Part shown: one piece after another, positions 8,588-17,504 of the stretch
How the letters are laid out: the number at the start of each line of letters is the position of its first letter
Position numbering within the stretch: the first letter of the stretch is position 1
Made by a program: the position numbers and the translations under genes
NCBI GenBank assembly: GCA_018266295.1
Contig: JAFEAQ010000011.1
Location: 1-64,000 of the forward strand
Length of the DNA: 64,000 nucleotides
From: Bdellovibrionales bacterium
GTDB taxonomy: Bacteria; Bdellovibrionota; Bdellovibrionia; Bdellovibrionales; Bdellovibrionaceae
Direction: 5' to 3'
Notes under the pieces: model-generated
The model's input: the letters and a program-made list of their open reading frames with translations, nothing else
Told to the model about the DNA's origin: nothing
Databases searched by the model: none

Positions 8588-9553
8588 TCAGGACTTAAAT
8601 ATTTCTAGCGCCTGGGCATTGAACTTTTCAATAGTAAACTGCCGAGCAAATTCATATCCCTGAATTCCTAGATCTCTATTTCCATACAGCAAATCAACAG
8701 TTTTCTTAAGATCCGCAGGATTTGAACAAATTCCCTGCCCTCCTCCGGCAAGGAGTTCCCCCATGCCGCCGGATCCAGAACCAATGACTGGAGTTTTTAA
8801 CAGCATCGCTTCATGTGCCACGCGGTTCCAGCCTTCCTTAAATTGCGAGTATGTAACAACAAGACCCGCAGCCTTCATCAGGCACAAATAATCACGATGT
8901 TTCAGTTTTAAATTCAGAACTGGAAGGTCGATGTCACTATTTCCTGAGGTGATTAAGAAATAGTCTGTATCTTTAAGCGCTTCGTAAACCAAGTCAGCAC
9001 CTTTTTTCTTCTGTGCATTTCCAATATAGACCACTTTTTTACCATGCAGCTGATAGCGCTCTTTAAAGGCATCAACTTCATTGTCAGAAATTTCAAACTG
9101 TGACAGATCAAAACTACAATAAAGCAGCTCAATATTTTTAAAACCGAGTCCGGAATAAAATTCCTGCCAATATTTAGCAATTACAATTATCTTGTGAATA
9201 TTATTTCGGCTCGAGATCATCGATTGAAGGCCCCAAGAATGATGCAACTTCACCAACGGATGCGAATAAGCTGTATCAAAATGGTAGGCTATAACAACTT
9301 GCTTCGGTTCTGGTCCAATAAAGAATGTATGATTCATTGGCCGCAAAACATAATCAAATTCCATCCCTAGACGTTGGATTTTCTTAAGATTATAGATATA
9401 TTTTGGCAGGCCTGCGATTTTTCCTAAACTAGGGTCTACGGGATTAAAAGTAGATACCGTATGCTGTTGCTGCAGAGCTGCCTCAAGCTCATCCTCATAA
9501 AGGTCCCCGCCGTATTTTTTTGTTGTTCCGATAACTCTTAAAATTGAGGACAT
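8588..9553 (-). CDS. GT4 family glycosyltransferase
   Basis: The 321-aa GT-B fold protein is short for GT4. The C-terminal nucleotide-sugar half begins near KVVYIGNAQKKKGADLVYEAL. It ends with the EGWNRVAHEAMLLKTPVIGSGSGGMGELL segment, where the E..N...EAM glutamates contact the donor ribose and phosphates. The N-terminal acceptor half is compact. It is cytoplasmic and presumably adds one sugar to the lipid-linked glycan. It heads a two-gene unit with the membrane protein downstream and is divergent from the methyltransferase at 9686. Donor and acceptor cannot be deduced. Confidence 0.82.
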   Translation of the reverse strand: MSSILRVIGTTKKYGGDLYEDELEAALQQQHTVSTFNPVDPSLGKIAGLPKYIYNLKKIQRLGMEFDYVLRPMNHTFFIGPEPKQVVIAYHFDTAYSHPLVKLHHSWGLQSMISSRNNIHKIIVIAKYWQEFYSGLGFKNIELLYCSFDLSQFEISDNEVDAFKERYQLHGKKVVYIGNAQKKKGADLVYEALKDTDYFLITSGNSDIDLPVLNLKLKHRDYLCLMKAAGLVVTYSQFKEGWNRVAHEAMLLKTPVIGSGSGGMGELLAGGGQGICSNPADLKKTVDLLYGNRDLGIQGYEFARQFTIEKFNAQALEIFKS

Positions 9554-9599
9554 TTTATACCCGCGCTTAGTAAATTAAAAAACTAAATGTATGCATAGA

Positions 9600-9615
9600 G
9601 TTGCGCTGGCGCAAC
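9600..9615. promoter_or_regulatory. Perfect palindrome in a divergent promoter region
   Basis: GTTGCGC, TG, GCGCAAC lies between the divergent genes starting at 9553 (minus) and 9686 (plus). There is no T-tract, so an operator is more likely than a terminator. No regulator is identified. Confidence 0.4.
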
Positions 9616-9685
9616 ATTCTTTCTTGATTGACGACACCAGCTTAAGCTCCCATCATAAAACTACTTTTTGCTTACAAGAGGATTT

Positions 9686-10579
9686 ATGGTTAACTCTGAA
9701 ATCGATCATCAAATTAAGTATCTATCTCAGCGATTTAGTGCCGGCGTCGCGAGAGAAAATGAAGCAAACGCCTCATTTGCAAAAGACCATTCTTTCTTTG
9801 TAGAAAACTGCAAGTCACCGATGGAATATTATGAAGATGGGGTCTCCAACGCATATATTGAATACCCTGAGTTCTTAAAACAATATCCAGGTAAAAAACT
9901 TAAAATATTAGATATTGGAGTTGGACGCGGCGAGTCTTCGGTGTATCTAGCATCGCTTGGACATCAAGTTTTCTCGATTGAACCAAGTAAAGACTTTTGC
10001 AGGCTCATAGCTCAAATAAAAAATAAATTCTCACTCAATATCACCCCAGTCTGCAGTGTTGCTGAAGAAATGGGTCAGCTCAATGAATCCAATTTTGACT
10101 TAGTGATTTTCAACTCTAGCCTCCATCATTGCGACAATCCTGACATTGCTTTGCATCAAGCATATTTGATGCTTAAACCAAATGGAAAAGTCTTCTTAAG
10201 CTCAGAAATTCAGCTAAAGCCTTGGGTCAATAAAAGCGCGTGGTATCGACGCCTGGAAACTCATCCCGAGGAAATGGGACACTACGGCGGAAATGAGCAC
10301 GCCTATTTCAATTGGGAGTATTCTCGAATGCTCAAAGGAGCAGGTTTTCAAAAGGTGGACACATTTCCATCTGTTCAGTTTTTAAGGCCACTTGTGAGAA
10401 TTGCACTCGAGCTTAAATCAGACCGCTATAATCCTTTAAAGGGAACCGCTGGTTTTAAGTATTTTCTTAGGATCATGTATTATTTTGCAGCAAGTGTCGT
10501 TGCAAACAACCATTGGCTTTTTCAACCACTCGCAAAATTGTCTCTTCTGCCCGGCCAGTATGTGGGAGAAAAGCTTTAA
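9686..10579 (+). CDS. Class I SAM-dependent methyltransferase
   Basis: The 297-aa protein has the SAM-binding motif I LDIGVGRGESSVYLA, the acidic motif II FSIEPS and a post-motif LVIFNSSLHHCDNP, as in the UbiE/Methyltransf_11 group. The C-terminal part after the SSEIQLKPW segment is probably acceptor-specific. Given its neighbours it is likely to methylate a sugar or a terminal residue of the glycan. In many ABC-exported glycans a terminal methyl group stops chain growth and marks it for Wzt, which would fit its place just ahead of wzm/wzt. I chose the ATG at 9686 because AAGAGGA lies just upstream. A TTG at 9668 would add six residues. Confidence 0.8.
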   Translation: MVNSEIDHQIKYLSQRFSAGVARENEANASFAKDHSFFVENCKSPMEYYEDGVSNAYIEYPEFLKQYPGKKLKILDIGVGRGESSVYLASLGHQVFSIEPSKDFCRLIAQIKNKFSLNITPVCSVAEEMGQLNESNFDLVIFNSSLHHCDNPDIALHQAYLMLKPNGKVFLSSEIQLKPWVNKSAWYRRLETHPEEMGHYGGNEHAYFNWEYSRMLKGAGFQKVDTFPSVQFLRPLVRIALELKSDRYNPLKGTAGFKYFLRIMYYFAASVVANNHWLFQPLAKLSLLPGQYVGEKL

Positions 10580-10612
10580 TTTGTTAAAAATGCGGCAGCC
10601 CTTATTATTTTA

Positions 10613-10642
10613 TTGATACTCCGTACCAGGTAACACTATTAT
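10613..10642 (+). promoter_or_regulatory. Predicted sigma70-type promoter for wzm/wzt
   Basis: TTGATA and TATTAT are separated by 18 bp in the 111-bp gap before wzm. Predicted transcription starts about 42 bp ahead of the ATG at 10691. Confidence 0.5.
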
Positions 10643-10690
10643 CAGCTCGAAGTTGCCTCCGAGAAAAATCAAACTGAGAGTTCCAACCCA

Positions 10691-11509
10691 ATGGTCAAAT
10701 CGGGTTTAAATACATCAATATATAATCAAATTAAGACTGAGATTAGTGAAGCCTACCGTTTCCGTTACGTTACATTAGCTTTTGTATCAACCAATTTGAA
10801 GCTGCGCTATCGCAGGTCCTCTCTTGGATTCATTTGGACCGTCTTAGCACCTATGCTCCACTACATTCTTATTGGGTGTGTTTTTACGTTGTTAATGTCT
10901 CAAAGAAGACCCGACTATTTCGTATATTATTTTTCAGGGGCACTTTTTTTTGCGATTATTGCCGGAGTTTTGAACAAAGCACCAACGATCTTTATTGCCA
11001 ATGAACACTTCATTAAAAAGATCTATGTTCCTAAGTTAACATTTGTAATGAATGTCGTGAGTATAGAAGTCGTTAACTTCTTCCTGTCGGGCACGTCACT
11101 TATTGTTCTTGGTCTTATAATTGGTAAGTTTACTCCATCTTTTTATGTTTTTCTCTCTTTCGTACCGGTGATCCTTGCAGCTATGGCGCTTTTGGGACTT
11201 ACGTGCATTATTAGTGTCGCAAGCGTATATTTCCGTGATTTCATTCATATCATCCCTGTTGTTGTGCAGGCCGCTTTCTTTGCAACACCTATTGTTTATG
11301 ACGAAACAATGATTCCTCAGTCTTACCATTGGCTCATCTACTACAACCCAGTCTATTACTTCTTAAAAATGTTTCGAATGCCTCTTTTAGAACAGGCGGC
11401 GGCACCAATAAATTACTATATTTTCGGCTTCAGCTTTTCAGCTGTGTGTCTTATCGTTGGCCTTTTAACCGTTAAAAAATTCGATAATCGAATCGTATTT
11501 AAGCTCTAG
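10691..11509 (+). CDS. wzm: Polysaccharide ABC exporter permease (Wzm)
   Basis: The 272-aa ABC-2 type permease has six membrane helices. The N-terminal amphipathic stretch NLKLRYRRSSLGFIWTVLAPMLHY is typical of O-antigen and teichoic-acid exporters. It exports lipid-linked glycan to the periplasm together with the ATPase encoded 3 bp downstream. Length and helix layout match Wzm/TagG. It begins an apparent operon that continues through the ATPase and probably the large GT-C-like protein and the cassette to 18226. Confidence 0.9.
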   Translation: MVKSGLNTSIYNQIKTEISEAYRFRYVTLAFVSTNLKLRYRRSSLGFIWTVLAPMLHYILIGCVFTLLMSQRRPDYFVYYFSGALFFAIIAGVLNKAPTIFIANEHFIKKIYVPKLTFVMNVVSIEVVNFFLSGTSLIVLGLIIGKFTPSFYVFLSFVPVILAAMALLGLTCIISVASVYFRDFIHIIPVVVQAAFFATPIVYDETMIPQSYHWLIYYNPVYYFLKMFRMPLLEQAAAPINYYIFGFSFSAVCLIVGLLTVKKFDNRIVFKL

Positions 11510-11512
11510 ATT

Positions 11513-12274
11513 ATGCAAAATCACACTCCGGTTTCCATAAAACTAAATGATGTTTCTCTCGTATATGATCTTCATCACGATCGAACTAACAATCTCAAAG
11601 AATACATAGTCAATTTGCTTTCTCGACGCTCTTACGTCGATAAGCGCAAAGATGTATTGCATGCCTTAAATCATATCAATTTGGAGATTAATGAGGGCGA
11701 CAGACTCGGAATTATTGGACTTAACGGAGCTGGGAAAAGCACTCTTCTTAAAGTCATTTCTGGAATTTTAAAGCCAACCTCAGGTGAGATCATTGTTCAT
11801 GGCCATGTTCAGCCACTGATTGAGATAGGTGCCGGATTCGACCCAGAATTCACAGGACGAGAGAATATCTATTTAAACGGCTATATGCTCGGATTTACAA
11901 AGAAGCAAATCCAAGCAAAAGAACAAGAAATTATTGATTTTACTGAGCTGGGCCACTTTATTGACACCCCCATAAAATACTATTCCTCCGGAATGTCGGT
12001 ACGTCTTGCCTTTACAATCGCAACAATGATCGAGCCGGAAGTTCTTGTTTTCGACGAAATGCTCAGTGCTGGAGATGCCGTATTTATTCAAAAGGCACAA
12101 AAAAGGCTGAACGCAATCTTAGATAAAGCCAAAATTATTGTCTTAGTTTCTCATGATTTAAACATGATCAAAAATCTCTGCAATAAAGCCATTGTCGTGA
12201 ATAAAGGCGAAATACAGTTTTTAGGCCCTACTCAAGAAGCTATTGATCTATACTTAAAAAATACGATCCAATAA
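11513..12274 (+). CDS. wzt: Polysaccharide ABC exporter ATPase (Wzt)
   Basis: The 253-aa ATPase has Walker A GLNGAGKST, the signature YSSGMSVRLAF and Walker B VLVFDEMLSAGD, all as in Wzt/TagH-type ATPases. The H-loop is VLVSHDL. It energises export of lipid-linked polysaccharide through Wzm. It lacks the extra C-terminal carbohydrate-binding domain (about 150-200 aa) found in Wzt proteins that read a methyl or phosphate terminator. Chain-length control would therefore have to work another way despite the methyltransferase next door. Confidence 0.92.
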   Translation: MQNHTPVSIKLNDVSLVYDLHHDRTNNLKEYIVNLLSRRSYVDKRKDVLHALNHINLEINEGDRLGIIGLNGAGKSTLLKVISGILKPTSGEIIVHGHVQPLIEIGAGFDPEFTGRENIYLNGYMLGFTKKQIQAKEQEIIDFTELGHFIDTPIKYYSSGMSVRLAFTIATMIEPEVLVFDEMLSAGDAVFIQKAQKRLNAILDKAKIIVLVSHDLNMIKNLCNKAIVVNKGEIQFLGPTQEAIDLYLKNTIQ

Positions 12275-12341
12275 TCATCACGCGAGATATTTAATAGGCA
12301 TTGCGTTCAGCAAATTCTTTGACTAGATTTGTTGAATTCCT

Positions 12342-14423
12342 ATGAGTTTTCAAAAAATTACGAATTTTTGCATTAGAAATTCGACCTCTCTTCTATACGC
12401 TTTATTCATAGTCTTCATCATTTTTAATGAAGTAAATTTATATAAATTTTTGCTCCAGCTGCCGAGGCCTCAGATCTCAGTCCTCAGCTTTGCACAACGA
12501 TGTGTATGCTATGGCTCCTTTGCTTTGTTTTTATATTTAAGTCGTCGCAATAAGGGCCCACTCCTCAGAGTTTTTAGCCTAGCACTGGGCCTAACTAGTC
12601 TTTTTTATGCCGAACGGCTCATTCAGCCTTACCTATTCCAAGACGATTATTATCATTACTTAGCAATTATCCGAGGTCATTTTTTCGATGGTCTTTTCAT
12701 TCCATTTGTTGACCACGTTTCTCCCATTTGGCGTTTAGTTCAGTTTCTGAACCTCAAGGCTTTTGGCACTTATTTTGGTATAGCCACTTTACCATTTATC
12801 GGTGCCACTATTATGGCACTTTCTGCGACGGCTCTTTACTTTTCGCTTTCAAAATTAAAAACAGGTTATGCATTGCTCTTCACTCTGTTGCTGATCTCAT
12901 ATCCTGGCTATCGCAGTATTCTATTTTGGATCAGTACAAATGCCATCGCTCTTAGTTCTATTTTTGGCATTTTCACGCTTTATTTCAGTCAAAGATTTTT
13001 AGAAGACAAAGAACCTCAACGGAAACACCTAGCATACATATTCTTCCTCTCGTGCCTGAGTTTTTTCTCTTGGACCACTGGCCTCGTCTACCCCATATTT
13101 GTAGCCTCAATCGCAGTATTTAATTTTATTTTTAAGACATTTTTCGACAAAGATTTTAATTTTAAAAGAAATTTAAATGTTTTCGTCGCGTCGACCGCAA
13201 GCCTGGGTATTTTCACCATCACTCGCATTATCTCATATAAGGTATATACGCCAAAATTCACTACGAATTTGCTCTGGATTAAAAACGGACTTGAACACGG
13301 CTATGAGCAAAACTTTTTCCGCCCATTCGTTTGGCCTTTCCTTTCTGTTATCGACAGTCTTCTGCTTAGAGGAGGCTTTAACATCGAGCAAGATTTCAAC
13401 CGTTTTTGGTTTCTTCTTGGATCGGGAGTCGCTCTTTGTGCTCTCGTTTACCTTGTAGGTTTTGCCTTCAAGAACAAGTATCTCATTTATGCATACAATT
13501 TTGCCTTTTTGAGCTTCGCCGTCGTTTTTGTAAAAAGAGGAATGGGTTCCATCTCTCATACGGGAATGCATGGATATACATCGTATGCGATTCAAAACGA
13601 CTGGTACCGAATTTCGGCTTGGGCCGGAGTGTTGTTTTTTTTAGCTCTGGCACTATCAAGAGTCACGAGTGAAAAACTCAAAAAAACCTTTAAAAAAACC
13701 CTTGTTGGTATATTGGTCGTCTTTATGTACTATTCACTCCATTTCTCAACGCGTGTGAATCATCTCGCCGACATTAATCTGGCAAACTCCTCTCAATGGG
13801 CCGCTGCAAAATGCGTTAGCGAGCTCCCCTGGCCACCTGCCTATTTTTATTACGCATCTGCTAATATTTTTGCCCCTATGAGAGGGGCAAACCCAGGTAA
13901 TTATTGGTTAGGATACGAGCCTTCTTGGTTTGATATTGCAGCAGCTGGAAACAATGCAGACATTAAATTTGATATCAACAAGAGCAAACAGCTCATAAAT
14001 GACATCAATCACAACTGTTCTGAAGATTATTTAAATGATTTATCTAAAAAATATGCATTTTCGACCAGCAAATATAGCTCAGAAATGGCTGATGAAGCGG
14101 TACAACTCCAAATAGAAAAACAGCAGAATCTAGTAAACGCACAGCTTCCAAATTCACCTAACTCCTGCCCTTGGAGCCGCTATCAATTATTGGAGATTAA
14201 ACTATCCCCTATTAGACATAATACAAATTCTCAGATATCAATATCGCTTGAGAAAGAGATTAATTTTAGCTTTGAGCTAGCTGCTGAAGAGAAGCTCCTT
14301 ACATTGGATTTAAGGGTGCTACCGCCCGACAACCAGTGTAATAAAAACTTAGCTTTAAAAGTCCAGCCCGATGACTATGAAATATTGAGTATAAAAGCTA
14401 TCAGGTATTTAGATAAGGATTAA
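12342..14423 (+). CDS. Large GT-C-like membrane protein of unknown substrate
   Basis: The 693-aa protein has about eleven or twelve membrane helices in the first 480 residues, followed by a soluble C-terminal domain of about 210 residues. The loop after helix 3 contains FQDDYYHY (about residues 105-112). Paired acidic residues there are the hallmark of GT-C and Pmt-like lipid-dependent glycosyltransferases. The C-terminal part includes a beta-rich end (FELAAEEKLLTLDLRVLPP) that I do not recognise. It is probably a periplasmic glycosyltransferase that uses a polyprenyl-phosphate sugar, possibly made by the GT2 at 3981 or the one at 15512. The cupin gene starts one base after its stop. Confidence 0.68.
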   Translation: MSFQKITNFCIRNSTSLLYALFIVFIIFNEVNLYKFLLQLPRPQISVLSFAQRCVCYGSFALFLYLSRRNKGPLLRVFSLALGLTSLFYAERLIQPYLFQDDYYHYLAIIRGHFFDGLFIPFVDHVSPIWRLVQFLNLKAFGTYFGIATLPFIGATIMALSATALYFSLSKLKTGYALLFTLLLISYPGYRSILFWISTNAIALSSIFGIFTLYFSQRFLEDKEPQRKHLAYIFFLSCLSFFSWTTGLVYPIFVASIAVFNFIFKTFFDKDFNFKRNLNVFVASTASLGIFTITRIISYKVYTPKFTTNLLWIKNGLEHGYEQNFFRPFVWPFLSVIDSLLLRGGFNIEQDFNRFWFLLGSGVALCALVYLVGFAFKNKYLIYAYNFAFLSFAVVFVKRGMGSISHTGMHGYTSYAIQNDWYRISAWAGVLFFLALALSRVTSEKLKKTFKKTLVGILVVFMYYSLHFSTRVNHLADINLANSSQWAAAKCVSELPWPPAYFYYASANIFAPMRGANPGNYWLGYEPSWFDIAAAGNNADIKFDINKSKQLINDINHNCSEDYLNDLSKKYAFSTSKYSSEMADEAVQLQIEKQQNLVNAQLPNSPNSCPWSRYQLLEIKLSPIRHNTNSQISISLEKEINFSFELAAEEKLLTLDLRVLPPDNQCNKNLALKVQPDDYEILSIKAIRYLDKD

Positions 14424-14424
14424 A

Positions 14425-14751
14425 ATGAATACATACGATATCAGTAAGATGACAAAAGGATGGTTCATTGGCGATTTCCAGCCCAATGTTTTTCACTCTA
14501 AAGATTTTGAAGTCGCAGTAAAATACTACAAAGCTGGCGATAAAGAAGGAAAGCATCTTCATAAAATTTCGACAGAATATACGATGATAGCAAGCGGTAG
14601 AGTGAAAATGAATAGTATCACTTACGCGGCCGGCGCCATTATCGAAATTCAACCAAATGAAGCAACTGACTTTGAGGCTCTAGAAGACACTATTACTGTT
14701 GTTGTAAAAGTCCCAAGCTCTCAAAATGACAAATACCTGGTGGAGAACTAA
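14425..14751 (+). CDS. Small cupin-fold protein
   Basis: The 108-aa single-domain cupin has the metal-binding motif 1 around GKHLHKISTEYTMIASG (H.H followed by E). A second conserved strand region is AGAIIEIQPNEATDFEAL, where the usual histidine is not obvious. It is placed immediately ahead of two nucleotidyltransferases in a tightly packed cassette. It could be an isomerase or epimerase, or a binding subunit. Neither the reaction nor the metal is readable from the sequence. The gene is separated from the next by 2 bp. Confidence 0.65.
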   Translation: MNTYDISKMTKGWFIGDFQPNVFHSKDFEVAVKYYKAGDKEGKHLHKISTEYTMIASGRVKMNSITYAAGAIIEIQPNEATDFEALEDTITVVVKVPSSQNDKYLVEN

Positions 14752-14753
14752 TC

Positions 14754-15515
14754 ATGATCAATATCGTAATTCCAATGGCTGGCCGTGGTAGTCGTTTCGC
14801 ACAAAAAGGCTATACTCTTCCAAAACCTCTTATCGGCGTTCACGACATCCCTATGATTCGCTTGGTAATTCAAAACCTGACCCCAAGCGAAGATCACAGA
14901 TTTATCTTCCTAGCCCTTAAAGAGCACATTGATCAATATGGCCTGAATGAAAAACTCAAAGATTGGGCTGGAAAGCAATCTATTATTGTTCCAGTAACGG
15001 CAGTTACTGAAGGCGCCGCTTGCACCGTCCTCCTAGCAAAAGAATATATTAATAACCAAGACCAACTCATGATTGCTAATAGCGACCAATGGATCGATTT
15101 TGACATTAATGACTATTTGAAAAAAATGTCGAGCGAGAAACTCGATGGTTTGATCATGACTATGTTCGCGGATGACCCTAAATGGTCATTTGTAAAAATG
15201 AGTGGACCTCTTGTCACTGAAGTTGCAGAGAAAAAAGTAATTTCAAATGAAGCAACTGTTGGTATCTATAACTTTAAACATGGTTCAGATTTCGTACAGT
15301 ATGCTGAGCAGATGATCGATAAAAACCTTCGCGTGAACAATGAATTCTATGTTGCCCCTGTCTACAACGAGCTCGTTGAAAAAGGCCAAAAAATCTCTAT
15401 CTACAATATCGGGTCTGAGTTTGACGGTATGTACGGGCTTGGTATTCCAGACGATCTGAATAAATTCTTAGCTTCAAATATCTCTCAAAAGGCGATTGAA
15501 AGAATATCTCGATGA
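14754..15515 (+). CDS. Sugar/alditol-phosphate nucleotidyltransferase (paralogue 1)
   Basis: The 253-aa enzyme is a Rossmann-like nucleotidylyltransferase. It begins IVIPMAGRGSRFAQKGYTLP, then KPLI, the classic G.G.R...KP loop that binds the NTP and the phosphosugar. TEGAACTVLLA and ANSDQWIDFD supply the nucleotide contact and the metal-binding acidic residue. It activates a phosphorylated compound as an NDP derivative; the base and substrate are unknown. A clear paralogue (17501) ends the same cassette, which implies two activated compounds or a heteromeric pair. Its 3' end overlaps the GT2 gene by 4 bp. Confidence 0.82.
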   Translation: MINIVIPMAGRGSRFAQKGYTLPKPLIGVHDIPMIRLVIQNLTPSEDHRFIFLALKEHIDQYGLNEKLKDWAGKQSIIVPVTAVTEGAACTVLLAKEYINNQDQLMIANSDQWIDFDINDYLKKMSSEKLDGLIMTMFADDPKWSFVKMSGPLVTEVAEKKVISNEATVGIYNFKHGSDFVQYAEQMIDKNLRVNNEFYVAPVYNELVEKGQKISIYNIGSEFDGMYGLGIPDDLNKFLASNISQKAIERISR

Positions 15516-16231
15516 CTGAATCCCTGAGTCTCGTTATTCCCCTTTGGAATGAAGAAAAAAACATTCCGTCTCTCATCGAGAGCATTCAAAACAGCGGGCT
15601 CTCACTCAGTGAGAACTTCGAGCTCATATTGGTGAATAATGGTTCTCAAGATCAAACTGGTTATCTAATAGATCAAGCTGCCAAAACAAGACCTTGGATT
15701 CATAACGTACATCTCGATAGAAATCTAAATTATGGTGGTGGCATCCAAGTCGGTATCGAAAAGAGTAAAAACAATTTTGTTGGTTTTATTCCTGGAGACT
15801 TACAAGTCGCACCTAGTGACGTTGTCGTTCTCTGGGAAACTTGCCTAAATATGATAAAAAATGGGCAAAAAGAATTTTTAGTAAAAGGCTTTCGAGCTAA
15901 ACGCTATGATGGCATTAGTATTCAGTTTGTTAGCTTCGTCTACACTTTTCTAGCAAATCTCATTCTAAAAATTCACACTAAAGACTTGAATGCGCTTCCA
16001 AAAATTTTCAACAAAAGTCTTTACTTTAAAATCCATGGCACAAAGATCAATACTTTCGTTTTTGATGCCCAAATGATGTTAACTGCAAAACAGCAAAACA
16101 CAGCTGTCTATGAACTTCCAGTAATGTTTCACGCTCGCCGAGAAGGTGTTTCAAGCTGGTCTGGGAAAAGAATGAAAGTTTATTTTCAATCATTTAGATT
16201 ATTACTGAAACTTAGAAGAGAGAATTACTAA
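15512..16231 (+). CDS. GT2 glycosyltransferase, polyprenyl-phosphate transferase-like
   Basis: The 239-aa GT-A enzyme has LVIPLWNEEKNIP, VNNGSQDQT and the metal site PGDLQVAP (Asp in GD in place of the usual D.D). Residues after about 130 include the hydrophobic FVSFVYTFLANLILKIHTKDLNALPKIF, the shape of DPM1-like enzymes that act at the membrane. It may use one of the activated compounds produced by the flanking nucleotidyltransferases. It starts inside the end of the preceding gene (ATGA) and is followed after 6 bp by the phosphodiesterase-like gene. Confidence 0.78.
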   Translation: MTESLSLVIPLWNEEKNIPSLIESIQNSGLSLSENFELILVNNGSQDQTGYLIDQAAKTRPWIHNVHLDRNLNYGGGIQVGIEKSKNNFVGFIPGDLQVAPSDVVVLWETCLNMIKNGQKEFLVKGFRAKRYDGISIQFVSFVYTFLANLILKIHTKDLNALPKIFNKSLYFKIHGTKINTFVFDAQMMLTAKQQNTAVYELPVMFHARREGVSSWSGKRMKVYFQSFRLLLKLRRENY

Positions 16232-16237
16232 AATCAC

Positions 16238-16876
16238 ATGGTCGACATACTTGCTCACAGAGGCTACTGGATAGATCCTTCAGAAAAGAACACACTTGTC
16301 GCTTTTAAAAGAGCACTTGATAATGATTTTGGGATTGAAACGGACTTTAGAGATCGAGAAGGACGTTTATTTGTCGCCCATGATGTGAACGACAAAAACA
16401 TCATGCTGGCGGAAGATTTTTTTTCTCTACCTAAAATATCTATGGTTCCACTGGCTTTAAACATCAAGGCCGACGGCCTGCAAACTTTACTTAAAGAATC
16501 CCTATCTCGTTATAATATTACCAACTACTTTCTTTTTGATGCCAGCATTCCTGACCTGCTTGTCGCCGTAGCAAAAGAATTAAATAGCTACTCTAGGCTA
16601 AGCGAATACGAAGGATTTTCCGCCGTAGATGAAAAAACTAGTGGCTTTTGGCTCGACCAATTCCATGGCCTTTGGTTTACCGAAGCGTATATACGCACTA
16701 TTTTGAGCTCGAATAAGAAAATATGTATAGTGTCTTCAGAGCTTCATAAGCGAGACCACATACCTCTTTGGAACACACTAAAGAAAATATACAGAGACAT
16801 TCCTAAAAATCTGGCTCAAAATATGCAAGTTTGCACAGACTACCCTTTGGAATTTAGAGGATTTTTAAATGAGTAA
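16238..16876 (+). CDS. Glycerophosphodiester phosphodiesterase-like protein
   Basis: The 212-aa protein opens with ILAHRGYW, then EKNTLVAFKRALDNDFGIETDFRDREGRLFVAHD. These are the HRG, E.NT, E.D and HD residues that form the metal site and catalytic pair of GDPD TIM-barrel phosphodiesterases. The remainder is shorter than usual (240-300 aa), and the later strands are hard to match, so the barrel may be reduced. In this cassette it may cleave or transfer a phosphodiester-linked group rather than scavenge phospholipid. It overlaps the HAD gene by 8 bp. No signal peptide is present, so it acts in the cytoplasm. Confidence 0.72.
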   Translation: MVDILAHRGYWIDPSEKNTLVAFKRALDNDFGIETDFRDREGRLFVAHDVNDKNIMLAEDFFSLPKISMVPLALNIKADGLQTLLKESLSRYNITNYFLFDASIPDLLVAVAKELNSYSRLSEYEGFSAVDEKTSGFWLDQFHGLWFTEAYIRTILSSNKKICIVSSELHKRDHIPLWNTLKKIYRDIPKNLAQNMQVCTDYPLEFRGFLNE

Positions 16877-17504
16877 AGTTAAAGCGGTTCTTTTCGATAT
16901 GGATGGTGTACTTATCGACGCTAAAGATTGGCACTATGAAGCCCTTAATCGCGCGCTAGCAATTTTTGGCATGGAAATCTCTCGATATGATCATTTGGTC
17001 ACCTATGATGGTCTTCCTACAAAAAAGAAGTTAGAAATGCTCAGTAAAGAACGTGGTTTACCTAGAGATCTACATAGCTTCTTGAACGATCTTAAACAGC
17101 AATATACTTTTGAGCTTATTCATCAGAAGTGTAAACCAGTTTTCAAACATCAGTACGCGCTCTCTAAGCTAAAGCAGGAAGGCTATAAAATAGCAGTTTG
17201 TTCGAACTCCATTCGTAAAACTATTGAATTGATGATGGAGAAAGCAGACCTCACTCCATATCTTGATTTAATTGTTTCCAATCAGGATGTTAAAAATGGC
17301 AAACCAAACCCTGAAATCTATCTCAAGGCTATGACTCATTTCGACCTCAAGCCAGAACAGTGTTTAATTCTTGAGGATAACCAACATGGAATTGAAGCAG
17401 CGATCGCAAGCGGTGGTCATTTATTGAAAATTGAAACTGTAAACGACGTAAATATCGCCAATATCCACAACCGTCTCAAAAATCTCGCAGAGGGTAAGCA
17501 ATGA
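16869..17504 (+). CDS. HAD-superfamily phosphatase/phosphomutase-like
   Basis: The 211-aa HAD subfamily I protein has motif I LFDMDGVLID (nucleophile Asp and general acid Asp), a four-helix cap domain after residue 15, motif II VCSNS, a lysine in KNGKPNPEIY and motif IV LILEDNQHGIEAA. This layout is that of beta-phosphoglucomutase and small-sugar phosphatases. It would remove or move a phosphate on the intermediate handled by the flanking nucleotidyltransferases. It overlaps its upstream neighbour by 8 bp and the downstream nucleotidyltransferase by 4 bp, indicating tight translational coupling. Confidence 0.82.
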   Translation: MSKVKAVLFDMDGVLIDAKDWHYEALNRALAIFGMEISRYDHLVTYDGLPTKKKLEMLSKERGLPRDLHSFLNDLKQQYTFELIHQKCKPVFKHQYALSKLKQEGYKIAVCSNSIRKTIELMMEKADLTPYLDLIVSNQDVKNGKPNPEIYLKAMTHFDLKPEQCLILEDNQHGIEAAIASGGHLLKIETVNDVNIANIHNRLKNLAEGKQ

